Shown: positions 1 to 8,667 of the stretch, in pieces
Layout: every line of letters starts with the position of its first letter
Numbering within the stretch: position 1 is the first letter of the stretch
Origin: an uncultured Clostridia bacterium
GTDB lineage: Bacteria; Bacillota; Clostridia; Oscillospirales; UBA644
Direction: 5' to 3'
Assembly: GCA_904502105.1 (NCBI GenBank)
Contig: CAJGDF010000039.1
Coordinates: 1 to 10,473 of the forward strand
DNA length: 10,473 nt
Translations under genes and position numbers: made by a program
Notes under the pieces: generated by a model
Told to the model about the DNA's origin: nothing
Database searches by the model: none
Seen by the model: the letters and a program-made list of their open reading frames with translations, nothing else

Positions 1-773
1 ACACCGCTTTCGGGATGCTTTTCATAAACATTACCCTGCTTGTCCGCACCGTTTGTTGAGATAGTTCCGCTTTCAAGATCTATTCTGCATGCCATACCGC
101 CGCAGTCAACATTATCCATATCGGTACCGTTCTGACCGATACGTATGCAGGCATAAACGATACCGTTTTTCTTCGGACCGTTGAGAGTAACTATTCTTAT
201 GGTGTTAACAGAAGACGGATTGATCTCATTTATCGCATCATGCTGAATAACACATTCTTCGATAATACCCGTACCCTCAGCCTTGAGCTTGGCATAAAGA
301 TCGGGCTCATTTCGGTAATTTTCGGGACGGATCTTCTTTACACCCCTGCCGCTTGAACCGTCAAGGGGCTTTGCAACAAGTATCCCCTTACCTTCGAGCC
401 ATTTATCGAATGCTTCTTTTGTTCCTGTGGAAAGATCGAACCATTCGCGCTTTATGTGTTCGGCAAAAAGAGCGTTGAACTCTGTTTTATTATCGAAATG
501 ATGCCAATATTCTTTTGGATTCATCTCGGCAACTATTTTATTTGAAATACCTCTTGTTATAACGGTCTTGCGCTGTTTGCCCGAAAGCTTGTACATTTCG
601 GCAATACGGTAATCAACGTAGCCGGCACCGTATCTGACAGCACAGTTTGCCATATCGCAAAGAAGAAAAATGGAAGATTTGCCCGTTTTTTCGTGAAGCT
701 GTTTTGCGGTGGCAAAAAATTTATCGTAATGCATATACCTTAAACGGCGAATAAGAAATGAAAGTTTTCCCAT
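1..773 (-). CDS. Sugar-transfer-associated ATP-grasp protein (3' end outside window)
   Basis: The minus strand is open from an ATG at 773 to the window edge, giving 257 codons without a stop; the C-terminus is missing because the window ends, not because the gene is broken. It reads like the ATP-grasp family found beside polysaccharide and sugar-transferase genes (ATPgrasp_ST type). A basic N-terminal helical part (start MGKLSFLIRRLRYMHYDKFF) is followed by the ATP-binding loop VAKPLDGSSGRGV (about 133-145, Lys135 probably contacting phosphate), then an acidic EE pair (172-173) and the family-like NPSSVNTIRIVT (185-196). The start is supported by AAGGAT seven bases upstream. Such enzymes ligate a carboxylate to an amine or thiol using ATP, but the substrate cannot be told from the sequence. 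No glycan genes are visible here; they may lie to the left. Family confident, function not. Confidence 0.8.
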   Translation of the reverse strand, partial: MGKLSFLIRRLRYMHYDKFFATAKQLHEKTGKSSIFLLCDMANCAVRYGAGYVDYRIAEMYKLSGKQRKTVITRGISNKIVAEMNPKEYWHHFDNKTEFNALFAEHIKREWFDLSTGTKEAFDKWLEGKGILVAKPLDGSSGRGVKKIRPENYRNEPDLYAKLKAEGTGIIEECVIQHDAINEINPSSVNTIRIVTLNGPKKNGIVYACIRIGQNGTDMDNVDCGGMACRIDLESGTISTNGADKQGNVYEKHPESG

Positions 774-806
774 AGTTAAAATCCTTAAATAAATATCTTA
801 TCTATC

Positions 807-812
807 ATTATA
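807..812 (-). promoter_or_regulatory. Possible -10 box of the ATP-grasp gene
   Basis: On the minus strand this reads TATAAT, a perfect SigA -10 box, about 35 bases before the ATG at 773. The hexamer 17 bases upstream (TTTCTT) is a poor -35. The 75-base gap is shared with the divergent glycosylase gene and is AT-rich, so a chance match is possible. No convincing promoter was found for the opposite direction. Confidence 0.35.
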
Positions 813-832
813 TACTATTTTTACATAAAAAG

Positions 833-840
833 AAAGGGGG
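833..840 (+). promoter_or_regulatory. Ribosome binding site of the OGG-type glycosylase gene
   Basis: AAAGGGGG is the only Shine-Dalgarno-like stretch before the glycosylase reading frame. It lies eight bases before an in-frame ATT (849), which is standard spacing, although no ATG, GTG or TTG follows in frame. It is the main reason for placing the start at 849. Confidence 0.6.
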
Positions 841-848
841 TTTTTGAA

Positions 849-1700
849 ATTTTTCCCGACATTATTAAATTATCGGAGAAATATTTCCAGATAACTCCGA
901 CAGACATCTCTTTAAAAGACACCTTCGAGTGCGGTCAATGCTTTCGCTGGAACGATGACGGAAACGGATATATCGGCGTTGCATACGGCAAAGCTGTACG
1001 TTTCATTCAGGGCGATGGCTGCATATACATAAAAGGAGCGGATGTTGAAGACATAGAAAATATATGGCTTAAATATCTTTCTCTGGATGTTGATTATTCA
1101 GACGTTGTTAAAAGATTTGATGATGACGAATACATAAAAAAGGCATCGCAGTTCGGCAAAGGCATCCGTATTCTTCGTCAGGAGCCGTGCGAAGCGACCA
1201 TTTCATTCATCATCTCTTCAAACAATAATATTAAACGAATAAAAAAGATAATCGAGCATTTCTGCATGCTGTTCGGAGATCCTATTGAGTTTGAAGGTAA
1301 AACCCTTTACACATTTCCGACAAACGACAGTCTCAAAAAAATATCCGTTGAAGCTCTCGGACCGATAAAAGCAGGTTTTCGTGACAAGTATATCGCAGAC
1401 GCGGCAAACAGGATCGTTTCGGGCGAAATAGATTTTGAAAAGATTACGGCACTTGAAACAGACAGTGCAAGAAAAGCCCTGATGTGCATAAAAGGTGTCG
1501 GACCAAAGGTTGCCGATTGCATCCTGCTTTTCGGCTTTGAACGAAGCGAAGCGTTTCCGAAGGATGTATGGATAAAGCGTGTTATGACAGAAATATACGG
1601 AGATGATTTTGACGAAACACGTTTCGGCAAGGATGCCGGAATAATCCAGCAGTGGATGTTTCACTATGCACGAATAAATTCGACAGAAAAGAGCGAATAG
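849..1700 (+). CDS. ogg: OGG-family 8-oxoguanine DNA glycosylase/AP lyase, with a non-canonical start
   Basis: This enzyme removes 8-oxoguanine from DNA and nicks the abasic site in base excision repair. Residues below are counted from an ATT at 849. The N-terminal OGG domain shows CGQCFRW (about 28-34). IRILRQEP and the ISFIISSNNNIKRIKK stretch match the conserved OGG core. The helix-hairpin-helix segment KGVGPKVADCILL carries the Schiff-base lysine (Lys220), and the GPD-type aspartate sits in FPKDVW (Asp239); the 19-residue spacing equals that of human OGG1 Lys249/Asp268. The frame is open back to the stop at 786-788 but has no ATG, GTG or TTG before 1266, which lies well inside the conserved core. 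I therefore place the start at ATT 849, after AAAGGGGG; an indel in the T-run at 850-854 is the alternative. The hydrolase gene begins two bases after the stop. Family and frame are secure; the exact start is not. Confidence 0.88.
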   Translation: MFPDIIKLSEKYFQITPTDISLKDTFECGQCFRWNDDGNGYIGVAYGKAVRFIQGDGCIYIKGADVEDIENIWLKYLSLDVDYSDVVKRFDDDEYIKKASQFGKGIRILRQEPCEATISFIISSNNNIKRIKKIIEHFCMLFGDPIEFEGKTLYTFPTNDSLKKISVEALGPIKAGFRDKYIADAANRIVSGEIDFEKITALETDSARKALMCIKGVGPKVADCILLFGFERSEAFPKDVWIKRVMTEIYGDDFDETRFGKDAGIIQQWMFHYARINSTEKSE

Positions 1701-1702
1701 AA

Positions 1703-2668
1703 ATGGATATTTTTATCATTACCGTTTCGGCAATAGCGGCACTGTTTATTCTTTACACTGTTATAGGAACAATTATCGGATTTAAAATGTGTATAATCCG
1801 AACATCCGATGAAAAAACAAGATCAAACGACAGAAAACGTCCCTTGACCTCTGTAACAAAATATCAGCAAAAATACCGTGAAATGAAAAAAGAAGGCAAA
1901 GAATGGCTTTCAACACAGGAATACGAGCCTCTTACCCTCAAAACATTTGACGGGCTTACTCTTCGCGGAAGATTTTACAGAGCAAAGGATGCAAAAGCCA
2001 CTGTTATTCTTGTTCACGGTTACCGTTCATGGCCGGAAAGAGAATTTTCGTCTGTTGTTAAGTTTTACGGAGAACATGGATTTAATTTTCTCTTTTACGA
2101 CCGCCGTGCTCACGGACAAAGCGACGGCAAATACATAACCTTCGGTGTTCTTGACCGATACGACCTGCGTGACTGGATAAATTACATAGACGATCTTTGC
2201 GGCAAAAAGTATCCGATAGTTCTCGACGGTGTATCAATGGGTGCTTCAACAGTTTGCATGACATCAAGCCTTGACCTGCCTGAAAATGTAAAGGCAATGA
2301 TCGCAGACTGCCCGTACACCTCTCCCAAAGAAGAAATAGCTCATACAATGAAAGCCTACTACAAGCTACCGACATTTCCGCTTATTTACACGATAAGCTT
2401 TATGGCTAAACTTATCGCAAAATACGGTTTTACGGATTGCGATGCAAGAACAGAGATAGCAAAAACAAAGATCCCCCTGTTTCTTGCCCACGGCGAAAAA
2501 GACGAATTTGTTCCCACTTATATGGGCAAACAGATATATGAAGCATGCAACAGCCCAAAGGAACTTATGATCGTTCCCGAAGCGACTCACGGATTTGCGT
2601 ATGTCGTTGCAACAGAAGAATATCAGCAAAAGCTTATGAGCTTTTTTAAAGAACACGGGGTACTTTAA
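1703..2668 (+). CDS. Membrane-anchored alpha/beta hydrolase (serine hydrolase family)
   Basis: A 321-residue protein with one N-terminal hydrophobic helix (about 3-28, no lipobox seen), so probably membrane-tethered; which side the catalytic domain faces cannot be told from sequence. The alpha/beta hydrolase fold follows: the oxyanion-region HG in VILVHGYRSW (His105), YDRRAHGQSDG (about 132-142), the nucleophile elbow GVSMGAS with Ser178, the acid Asp266 in GEKDEFVP and the catalytic His295 in ATHGFAY. The triad is complete. It resembles the YqkD/YjfP-like hydrolases, whose natural substrates are mostly unknown, so esterase activity is only inferred. I chose ATG 1703 rather than the in-frame ATG at 1652 because it directly begins the hydrophobic helix and leaves a 2-base gap after the glycosylase gene; the longer form would overlap it by 49 bases. 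Probably co-transcribed with the glycosylase gene, with no obvious functional link. Confidence 0.85.
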   Translation: MDIFIITVSAIAALFILYTVIGTIIGFKMCIIRTSDEKTRSNDRKRPLTSVTKYQQKYREMKKEGKEWLSTQEYEPLTLKTFDGLTLRGRFYRAKDAKATVILVHGYRSWPEREFSSVVKFYGEHGFNFLFYDRRAHGQSDGKYITFGVLDRYDLRDWINYIDDLCGKKYPIVLDGVSMGASTVCMTSSLDLPENVKAMIADCPYTSPKEEIAHTMKAYYKLPTFPLIYTISFMAKLIAKYGFTDCDARTEIAKTKIPLFLAHGEKDEFVPTYMGKQIYEACNSPKELMIVPEATHGFAYVVATEEYQQKLMSFFKEHGVL

Positions 2669-2683
2669 TACCCCGTGTTTTTT
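2652..2683 (+). terminator. Rho-independent terminator after the hydrolase gene
   Basis: An 11-bp perfect stem (AACACGGGGTA at 2652-2662 against TACCCCGTGTT at 2669-2679) closes a 6-base loop and runs into six T residues (2678-2683). The TAA stop codon of the hydrolase gene (2666-2668) is in the loop, so the last codons of the gene form the 5' arm. It separates the repair/hydrolase unit from the heat-shock operon. Confidence 0.93.
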
Positions 2684-2794
2684 GATATTAGTACATAAAC
2701 TGTATTTACTATGCAATTTTTATTATTATCGCCCGTTTATCTGTGTCAGAATTTTGAACTAAAAAAATAATTTATAAAAAAGACCTTTTTTCAC

Positions 2795-2823
2795 TTGACA
2801 AATCCTTCAAAAAGTGATACATT
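2795..2823 (+). promoter_or_regulatory. SigA promoter of the hrcA-grpE-dnaK-dnaJ operon
   Basis: TTGACA (2795-2800) is a perfect -35 box. Exactly 17 bases later comes TACATT (2818-2823), preceded by TG at 2815-2816, an extended -10 signature. Transcription would start near 2829-2831, just before the CIRCE operator. The upstream stretch 2684-2794 is AT-rich, and I see no gene in it. Confidence 0.85.
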
Positions 2824-2834
2824 ATGTGCATTGA

Positions 2835-2861
2835 TTAGCACTCTTACCGAGTGAGTGCTAA
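2835..2861 (+). promoter_or_regulatory. CIRCE operator (HrcA binding site)
   Basis: TTAGCACTC (2835-2843), a 9-base spacer (2844-2852) and GAGTGCTAA (2853-2861) form the complete CIRCE inverted repeat with no mismatch. In Firmicutes, HrcA binds this element and represses transcription until heat or unfolded protein titrates GroE away from HrcA. It begins a few bases after the predicted transcription start, so bound HrcA would block initiation or escape, and the transcribed repeat can fold at the 5' end of the mRNA. HrcA is encoded immediately downstream, giving autoregulation. Confidence 0.98.
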
Positions 2862-2911
2862 AATGTAAAAACAAAAAGCTTGGTAAGATGCCTGAAAGTG
2901 AGGTTATATTC

Positions 2912-3925
2912 GTGGCACTTGATGACAGAAAAAAGCAGATACTGGATATAGTAATCTCCGAATATATCTCAACAGGTGAGCCTGTCGGTTCAAAAGCATT
3001 GATCGAAAGATCCGGGCTTAACGTATCTTCGGCAACGATCCGAAGCGAAATGCTCGAGCTTGAAAAGATGGGTCTGCTGTGCAAGCCACACACATCTGCG
3101 GGTCGAATCCCCTCACAGGAAGGGCTTCGGTTATTTGCAAAAGATTCGATCAACAGGTATTCGTTAACGGAAGACGATCTTCGTCTGCTTGTGCCTGCGG
3201 TAAGAGCAAGCGTAGGCTTGATCGAAGCCATGAAGGATGCGGCAACACGTCTTGCGGAATTTTCGGGATGCACTGTTTTCACAGCCTCCCCTCTTTACGA
3301 AGACGGATGCTTCACTTTTGAAGTTATGCCTGCAGGCAAGAAAACTATTGCGATAATGGCAGTAAGCGCATCGGGATCAGTTAAATCTGTTTTCACAAGA
3401 GTGGAGCAGGACATAACAATTGACGATGCTCAGAAGCTCAGCAATATTCTCAACTCGGTATTTGCGGGTTTTCCGGTAAACGAGATAAACGGTGTCCGCG
3501 TAATGCTGTTCAAGGATGAAATGAACAGATTCTGTCCCGAATACAGCTGTGTTATAGTCCCGGTTGTTGATCTTGTCAACAGTATAAAATCATATGAGCT
3601 TTGTATTTCGGGCGGCTCCAACCTGCTTTCGTATCCCGAATTTGCAAATATCGAAACGGCACGCGAATATATGCAGCTTCTTGACAGACGCGAAGATATT
3701 CTCGACGAACTGCTTCAGACAGACGATGACGGCATAGATATAAAGATCGGCGAAGATGCTCATCTTATAAAAACAACGCCGACGGGTATTATATCTGCGA
3801 GATCGAAACACAAGATTCCGATAATCGTTGGTGTTCTCGGCCCGGCACGAATGAATTATTCAAAAATAATCGCAGGCTGCAAACACGTTATACTCCAACT
3901 CAAAGAGCAAACGGACCGCGATTAA
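2912..3925 (+). CDS. hrcA: Heat-inducible transcription repressor HrcA
   Basis: HrcA represses class I heat-shock genes by binding CIRCE. The protein has 337 residues, usual for the family (about 340). An N-terminal winged helix-turn-helix (about 3-75) contains LDDRKKQIL, YISTGEPVGSK, SSATIRSEMLELEKMGLL and HTSAGRIPS, all hallmark HrcA segments, followed by the dimerisation and inserted regulatory domains. I chose the GTG at 2912: AGTGAGG lies upstream at suitable spacing, and the protein then begins VALDDRKK as HrcA proteins do. In-frame alternatives are ATG 2888 (weak ribosome site) and GTG 2855, which lies inside the CIRCE repeat and is implausible. First gene of the operon, 38 bases before grpE. 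Confidence 0.97.
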   Translation: MALDDRKKQILDIVISEYISTGEPVGSKALIERSGLNVSSATIRSEMLELEKMGLLCKPHTSAGRIPSQEGLRLFAKDSINRYSLTEDDLRLLVPAVRASVGLIEAMKDAATRLAEFSGCTVFTASPLYEDGCFTFEVMPAGKKTIAIMAVSASGSVKSVFTRVEQDITIDDAQKLSNILNSVFAGFPVNEINGVRVMLFKDEMNRFCPEYSCVIVPVVDLVNSIKSYELCISGGSNLLSYPEFANIETAREYMQLLDRREDILDELLQTDDDGIDIKIGEDAHLIKTTPTGIISARSKHKIPIIVGVLGPARMNYSKIIAGCKHVILQLKEQTDRD

Positions 3926-3963
3926 ACTTTAAAGATGTAAAATAAATAAATGGAGATATAATA

Positions 3964-4488
3964 ATGGCAAAAGACAAGAACAAGAAGATCGAAGCCGAGG
4001 AAGAGACTGCTTCCGCTGAGGAATCGACCGTTGCCGAAGAAGCGACCGAAGAAAAACAGGAAGCTAAATCTGCTGTTGAAACGGACGAATACAAAGATAA
4101 GTTCATAAGACTTATGGCTGACTTTGAAAACTTCAAAAAGCGTTCCAAAACCGAAAAAGAAAGCATTTACCAGATCGCAGTTGCAGATACGCTTGAAAAA
4201 TTCCTTCCTATCATCGACGATATGGAGAGAGCATGCGCGGCAACCGCAGAAGATTCTCCGCTTAAAAAGGGCGTTGAAGCGGTAATGAACAAATTTACCG
4301 TAACTCTCGAGCAGCTCGGCGTTACACCGATCGGCGAAAAAGGTGAAAAATTTGACGTTAACATTCACGAAGCAGTAATGCAGTGCGAATGTGACGAATA
4401 TGAAGAAGGCTCTGTTGTTGACGTATTCCAGAAAGGATACAAGCTCGGCGACAAAGTTGTAAGATACGCAAAAGTCAAGGTCAACTAA
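3964..4488 (+). CDS. grpE: Nucleotide exchange factor GrpE
   Basis: GrpE drives ADP release from DnaK and so resets the chaperone cycle. The 174-residue protein starts with a Glu/Ala-rich, low-complexity tail (about 1-40). The long coiled-coil dimer helix follows, including YKDKFIRLMADFENFKKRS (about 43-61), then the C-terminal beta domain with GEKFDVNIHEAV and the closing GYKLGDKVVRYAKVKV, which contacts the DnaK ATPase lobe. The order and length are those of a normal Firmicutes GrpE. The ATG is preceded by TGGAGA. It lies between hrcA and dnaK (54-base gap to dnaK) and shares the CIRCE-controlled transcript. Confidence 0.97.
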   Translation: MAKDKNKKIEAEEETASAEESTVAEEATEEKQEAKSAVETDEYKDKFIRLMADFENFKKRSKTEKESIYQIAVADTLEKFLPIIDDMERACAATAEDSPLKKGVEAVMNKFTVTLEQLGVTPIGEKGEKFDVNIHEAVMQCECDEYEEGSVVDVFQKGYKLGDKVVRYAKVKVN

Positions 4489-4521
4489 GACCTCTTTTAA
4501 TAAACAATCAATTCTCATTAA

Positions 4522-6372
<1,851 letters not shown>

Positions 6373-6386
6373 TCATTTTTTAACAA

Positions 6387-6425
6387 CCAATGGGTAAATC
6401 GGGACAATCCCGATTTATTCATTGG
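6387..6425 (+). other. Long intercistronic hairpin between dnaK and dnaJ
   Basis: The core is TAAATCGGGA (6395-6404), loop CAA, TCCCGATTTA (6408-6417), perfectly complementary. It extends outward through two G-U pairs and a 6-bp block CCAATG/CATTGG, giving an 18-bp stem with a 3-base loop. The following bases are AT-rich but contain no run of U directly after the stem, so a full terminator is unlikely. It more likely stabilises the 3' end of dnaK mRNA or lowers dnaJ expression by partial attenuation or processing. The dnaJ ribosome site (GTGAGGG) follows at about 6439. Confidence 0.8.
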
Positions 6426-6449
6426 GATAAATAATTTTGTGAGGGCTTT

Positions 6450-7601
6450 ATGGCAACCAATCGTGACTACTACGAGGTTCTCGGTGTTGACAGAAATGCA
6501 AGTGACGACGAAATCAAAAAAGCGTACCGAAAGCTTGCAAAGCAGTATCATCCCGACCTTAACCCCAATAATAAAGAAGAAGCAGAGCAGAAATTCAAAG
6601 AAGTCGGTGAAGCATATTCCGTTCTTTCCGATGCAGATAAAAAGGCACGTTACGACCAGTTCGGCCATGCAGGTGTAGACCCGAGCTACGGCGGCGGTCC
6701 CGGCGGCGGAGTTTCTTATTCAAACATCGACTTTGGCGACCTCGGCGATATATTCGGAAGTTTCTTCGGAGGCGGAGCATCTACATCCCAGAGAAGACGT
6801 TCAAACGTTGTTCCCGGTGAAGATGTTACAGTTTCCGTTACCGTTGATTTTCTCGAAGCTGTTTTCGGATGCACAAAATCCGTAAACGTAAGAAGACTTG
6901 TAAATTGCTCAGACTGTAACGGTACGGGTGCTGCGGCAGGTTCTTCTCCCGAAACATGTCAGACCTGTAAAGGTACAGGCCGTATCCGTCAGATCTCTCA
7001 GACAATGTTCGGCAGTATGCAGACCGAAAGAGTATGTTCTGCGTGCGGCGGCAGCGGTAAAATAATCAAAAATCCCTGTAAGACCTGTAACGGCAGCGGT
7101 CAGACAAGAAAATCGTTTACCGAAGATATCAAGATCCCCGCAGGTATCAACAACGGTCAGACCGTTCAGATCAGAGGCAAGGGCGGTGCAGGTAAAAACG
7201 GCGGTTCGGACGGCAATCTTAACGTAAGAGTAAGCGTAAATCCGCATCCGATATTTGAAAGACGTGAATTTGATATTTATGTGGACATTCCCATAACCCT
7301 TATTCAGGCATGTCTGGGTTGTTCGATAGATATTCCCACCGTTGACGGTCAGACGATAAAGCACAAGATTCCCGAAGGTATTCAGTCGGGTACTGTTTAC
7401 AACTTTAAGGGCAGAGGTGTTCCGTACATAAACTCAAAAGGCAGAGGCGATATGTACGTTAAAATCATCGTTGAGATCCCCAAAGGACTTTCATCCAAGC
7501 AGAAAGAGCTTCTTGAAGAATTCGACAAGCTCAACAAAAAGAACTACGAACGTTCCGAAGGCTTCTGGGAAAAAGTCAAAAATATGTTTACCCCAAAATA
7601 A
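6450..7601 (+). CDS. dnaJ: Chaperone protein DnaJ (Hsp40, type I)
   Basis: DnaJ delivers unfolded clients to DnaK and stimulates its ATPase. All type I parts are present in 383 residues: a J domain (about 4-70) with the essential HPD at 34-36, a Gly/Phe-rich linker (about 71-110), a zinc-binding region with four CxxCxGxG repeats ([32 protein letters not shown], from Cys153 to about 217), and the C-terminal client-binding and dimerisation domains, including NPHPIFERR and the IPEGIQSGT stretch. GTGAGGG precedes the ATG at suitable spacing. It is the last gene of the heat-shock transcript. The prmA gene that follows dnaJ in some Firmicutes is not present; a terminator comes instead. Confidence 0.98.
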   Translation: MATNRDYYEVLGVDRNASDDEIKKAYRKLAKQYHPDLNPNNKEEAEQKFKEVGEAYSVLSDADKKARYDQFGHAGVDPSYGGGPGGGVSYSNIDFGDLGDIFGSFFGGGASTSQRRRSNVVPGEDVTVSVTVDFLEAVFGCTKSVNVRRLVNCSDCNGTGAAAGSSPETCQTCKGTGRIRQISQTMFGSMQTERVCSACGGSGKIIKNPCKTCNGSGQTRKSFTEDIKIPAGINNGQTVQIRGKGGAGKNGGSDGNLNVRVSVNPHPIFERREFDIYVDIPITLIQACLGCSIDIPTVDGQTIKHKIPEGIQSGTVYNFKGRGVPYINSKGRGDMYVKIIVEIPKGLSSKQKELLEEFDKLNKKNYERSEGFWEKVKNMFTPK

Positions 7602-7607
7602 TTTTAT

Positions 7608-7643
7608 GCTCTTCGTCTCTCAAAGGAGACGGAGAGCTTTTTT
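7608..7643 (+). terminator. Rho-independent terminator of the heat-shock operon
   Basis: A 13-bp stem (7608-7620 against 7625-7637, with two G-U pairs) closes the 4-base loop CAAA and is followed directly by six T residues (7638-7643). It starts seven bases after the dnaJ stop codon and should end the hrcA-grpE-dnaK-dnaJ transcript. The next promoter begins five bases after the T-tract. Confidence 0.95.
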
Positions 7644-7647
7644 ATAC

Positions 7648-7676
7648 TTGACAATTGTCAGAAAAAATGTTATTAT
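7648..7676 (+). promoter_or_regulatory. Strong SigA promoter of the dus-sigma-anti-sigma unit
   Basis: TTGACA (7648-7653) and TATTAT (7671-7676) are separated by exactly 17 bases, with TG at 7668-7669 as an extended -10. This is the best promoter match in the window. Transcription would start near 7683, about 30 bases before the dus ATG. The -35 box is part of a 12-bp perfect palindrome (7649-7660), which could be a repressor site. Confidence 0.85.
7649..7660. promoter_or_regulatory. Candidate operator: 12-bp palindrome over the -35 box
   Basis: TGACAATTGTCA equals its own reverse complement across all 12 bases and overlaps five of the six -35 bases. A dimeric regulator bound here would block the promoter. 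No regulator family can be named from the motif, and part of the symmetry is supplied by the promoter consensus itself. Confidence 0.3.
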
Positions 7677-7713
7677 GATATATAAATAACTTTAACGAAC
7701 ACAGAACAAAAAA

Positions 7714-8667
7714 ATGGATATTAAACTTTACCTTGCTCCCCTTGCGGGAATAACAGACTCCCCTTTTCGCCGCCTTTGCAGAAAGTACGGTGCAGATGTT
7801 GTATGCACGGAAATGATAAGCTCCAGGGGAATTTTTTACAAAGATAAAAAAACAGCCGAGCTGCTCGCCTACACAGATGAAGAGCAGCCTATCGGCATAC
7901 AACTTTTTGGCAACGAGCCCGAGATCATGGCATACGCCGCAAAAGTTGTTGAAGAACGAAAGCCTGCATTTATTGATATAAACATGGGTTGTCCTATGCC
8001 CAAAATAGTAAATAACGGCGACGGATGTGCGCTTATGAAAAATCCTGTTTTGGCAGGAAAAGTTATTGAGGCAACCGTAAAAGCCGTTAAATGCCCCGTA
8101 ACAGTTAAATTCAGAGCAGGTTATACAGCCGAAACGATAAATGCCGTTGAATTTGCAAAAATCGCTGAAGAAAGCGGTGCATCGCTTATAACAGTACATC
8201 CGAGAACACGCGAACAGCTCTATTCGGGAACAGCCGACAGAAGCATCATAACACAGGTAAAGCAAGCCGTTAAGATACCCGTAATCGGCAACGGAGATAT
8301 TTTCACACCCGAATCGGCAGACGAAATGATAAAACAGACAGGGTGTGACGGGCTCATGATCGCACGCGGTTCGCAGGGCAATCCGTTTATTTTCAAATAC
8401 ATAAAAGAATATTTTGAAACGGGTAAATACACCCTTGTTCCAGACGAAGAACGCCTTGCCGAAGCGCTTTGGCAGGTTCGTGAGATGTGCAAAGAAAAGC
8501 CTGAAAGAATTGCGATAGCAGAAGCAAGAAAACATCTTGCATGGTACATAAAAGGTCTTCGCGGCTCCGCCAAGGTCAGAAATGAAATCATGAAAACACA
8601 AACATACGAACAAACAGAAAACATCATCGCAGAATATTTAGCAGAAAGCAGGTGTTGTCTTGACTGA
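7714..8667 (+). CDS. dusB: tRNA-dihydrouridine synthase, DusB type
   Basis: Dus enzymes use FMN and NADPH to reduce specific uridines of tRNA to dihydrouridine. The 317-residue protein opens with the FMN-barrel signature YLAPLAGITDSPFRR (6-20). Next come IGIQLFG (60-66) and the active-site segment DINMGCPMPKIV with catalytic Cys93. Later conserved parts are VTVKFRAG, the ITVHPRTREQ segment with its FMN-site histidine, IPVIGNGDI and GCDGLMIARGSQGNP, followed by the helical tRNA-binding domain ending near 310. The GCPMPKIV variant fits the DusB branch best. The ATG follows an A-run, and no Shine-Dalgarno sequence is evident, which is unusual next to the other genes here. The end overlaps the sigma-factor start by 8 bases, so translation is probably coupled. 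Confidence 0.93.
   Translation: MDIKLYLAPLAGITDSPFRRLCRKYGADVVCTEMISSRGIFYKDKKTAELLAYTDEEQPIGIQLFGNEPEIMAYAAKVVEERKPAFIDINMGCPMPKIVNNGDGCALMKNPVLAGKVIEATVKAVKCPVTVKFRAGYTAETINAVEFAKIAEESGASLITVHPRTREQLYSGTADRSIITQVKQAVKIPVIGNGDIFTPESADEMIKQTGCDGLMIARGSQGNPFIFKYIKEYFETGKYTLVPDEERLAEALWQVREMCKEKPERIAIAEARKHLAWYIKGLRGSAKVRNEIMKTQTYEQTENIIAEYLAESRCCLD

Noticed and set aside
1218..1664. A 148-codon minus-strand frame opposite the glycosylase gene
   Set aside because: No domain, and it lies over the conserved HhH-GPD region, which is certainly coding on the plus strand.
1652..1702. Longer start of the alpha/beta hydrolase at ATG 1652
   Set aside because: It adds 17 charged residues before the membrane helix and overlaps the glycosylase gene by 49 bases; ATG 1703 fits better.
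2791..2817. Inverted repeat TCACTT/AAGTGA across the hrcA promoter
   Set aside because: Only six base pairs with a 15-base gap in AT-rich DNA; not enough to call a second operator next to a perfect CIRCE.
2863..2868. A start-stop mini-ORF (ATG TAA) just after CIRCE
   Set aside because: The only possible ribosome site is the GAGTG fixed by the CIRCE repeat, and the ATG TAA is most simply chance in an AT-rich leader.
3922..4518. A 198-codon minus-strand frame opposite grpE
   Set aside because: Phe/Val-rich shadow of the Glu/Lys-rich GrpE coding sequence; no motif.
7642..8613. A 323-codon open frame on the minus strand opposite dus
   Set aside because: The product is Cys/Phe/Tyr-rich with no recognisable domain, it would end in the promoter/terminator region, and the plus strand clearly encodes dus.
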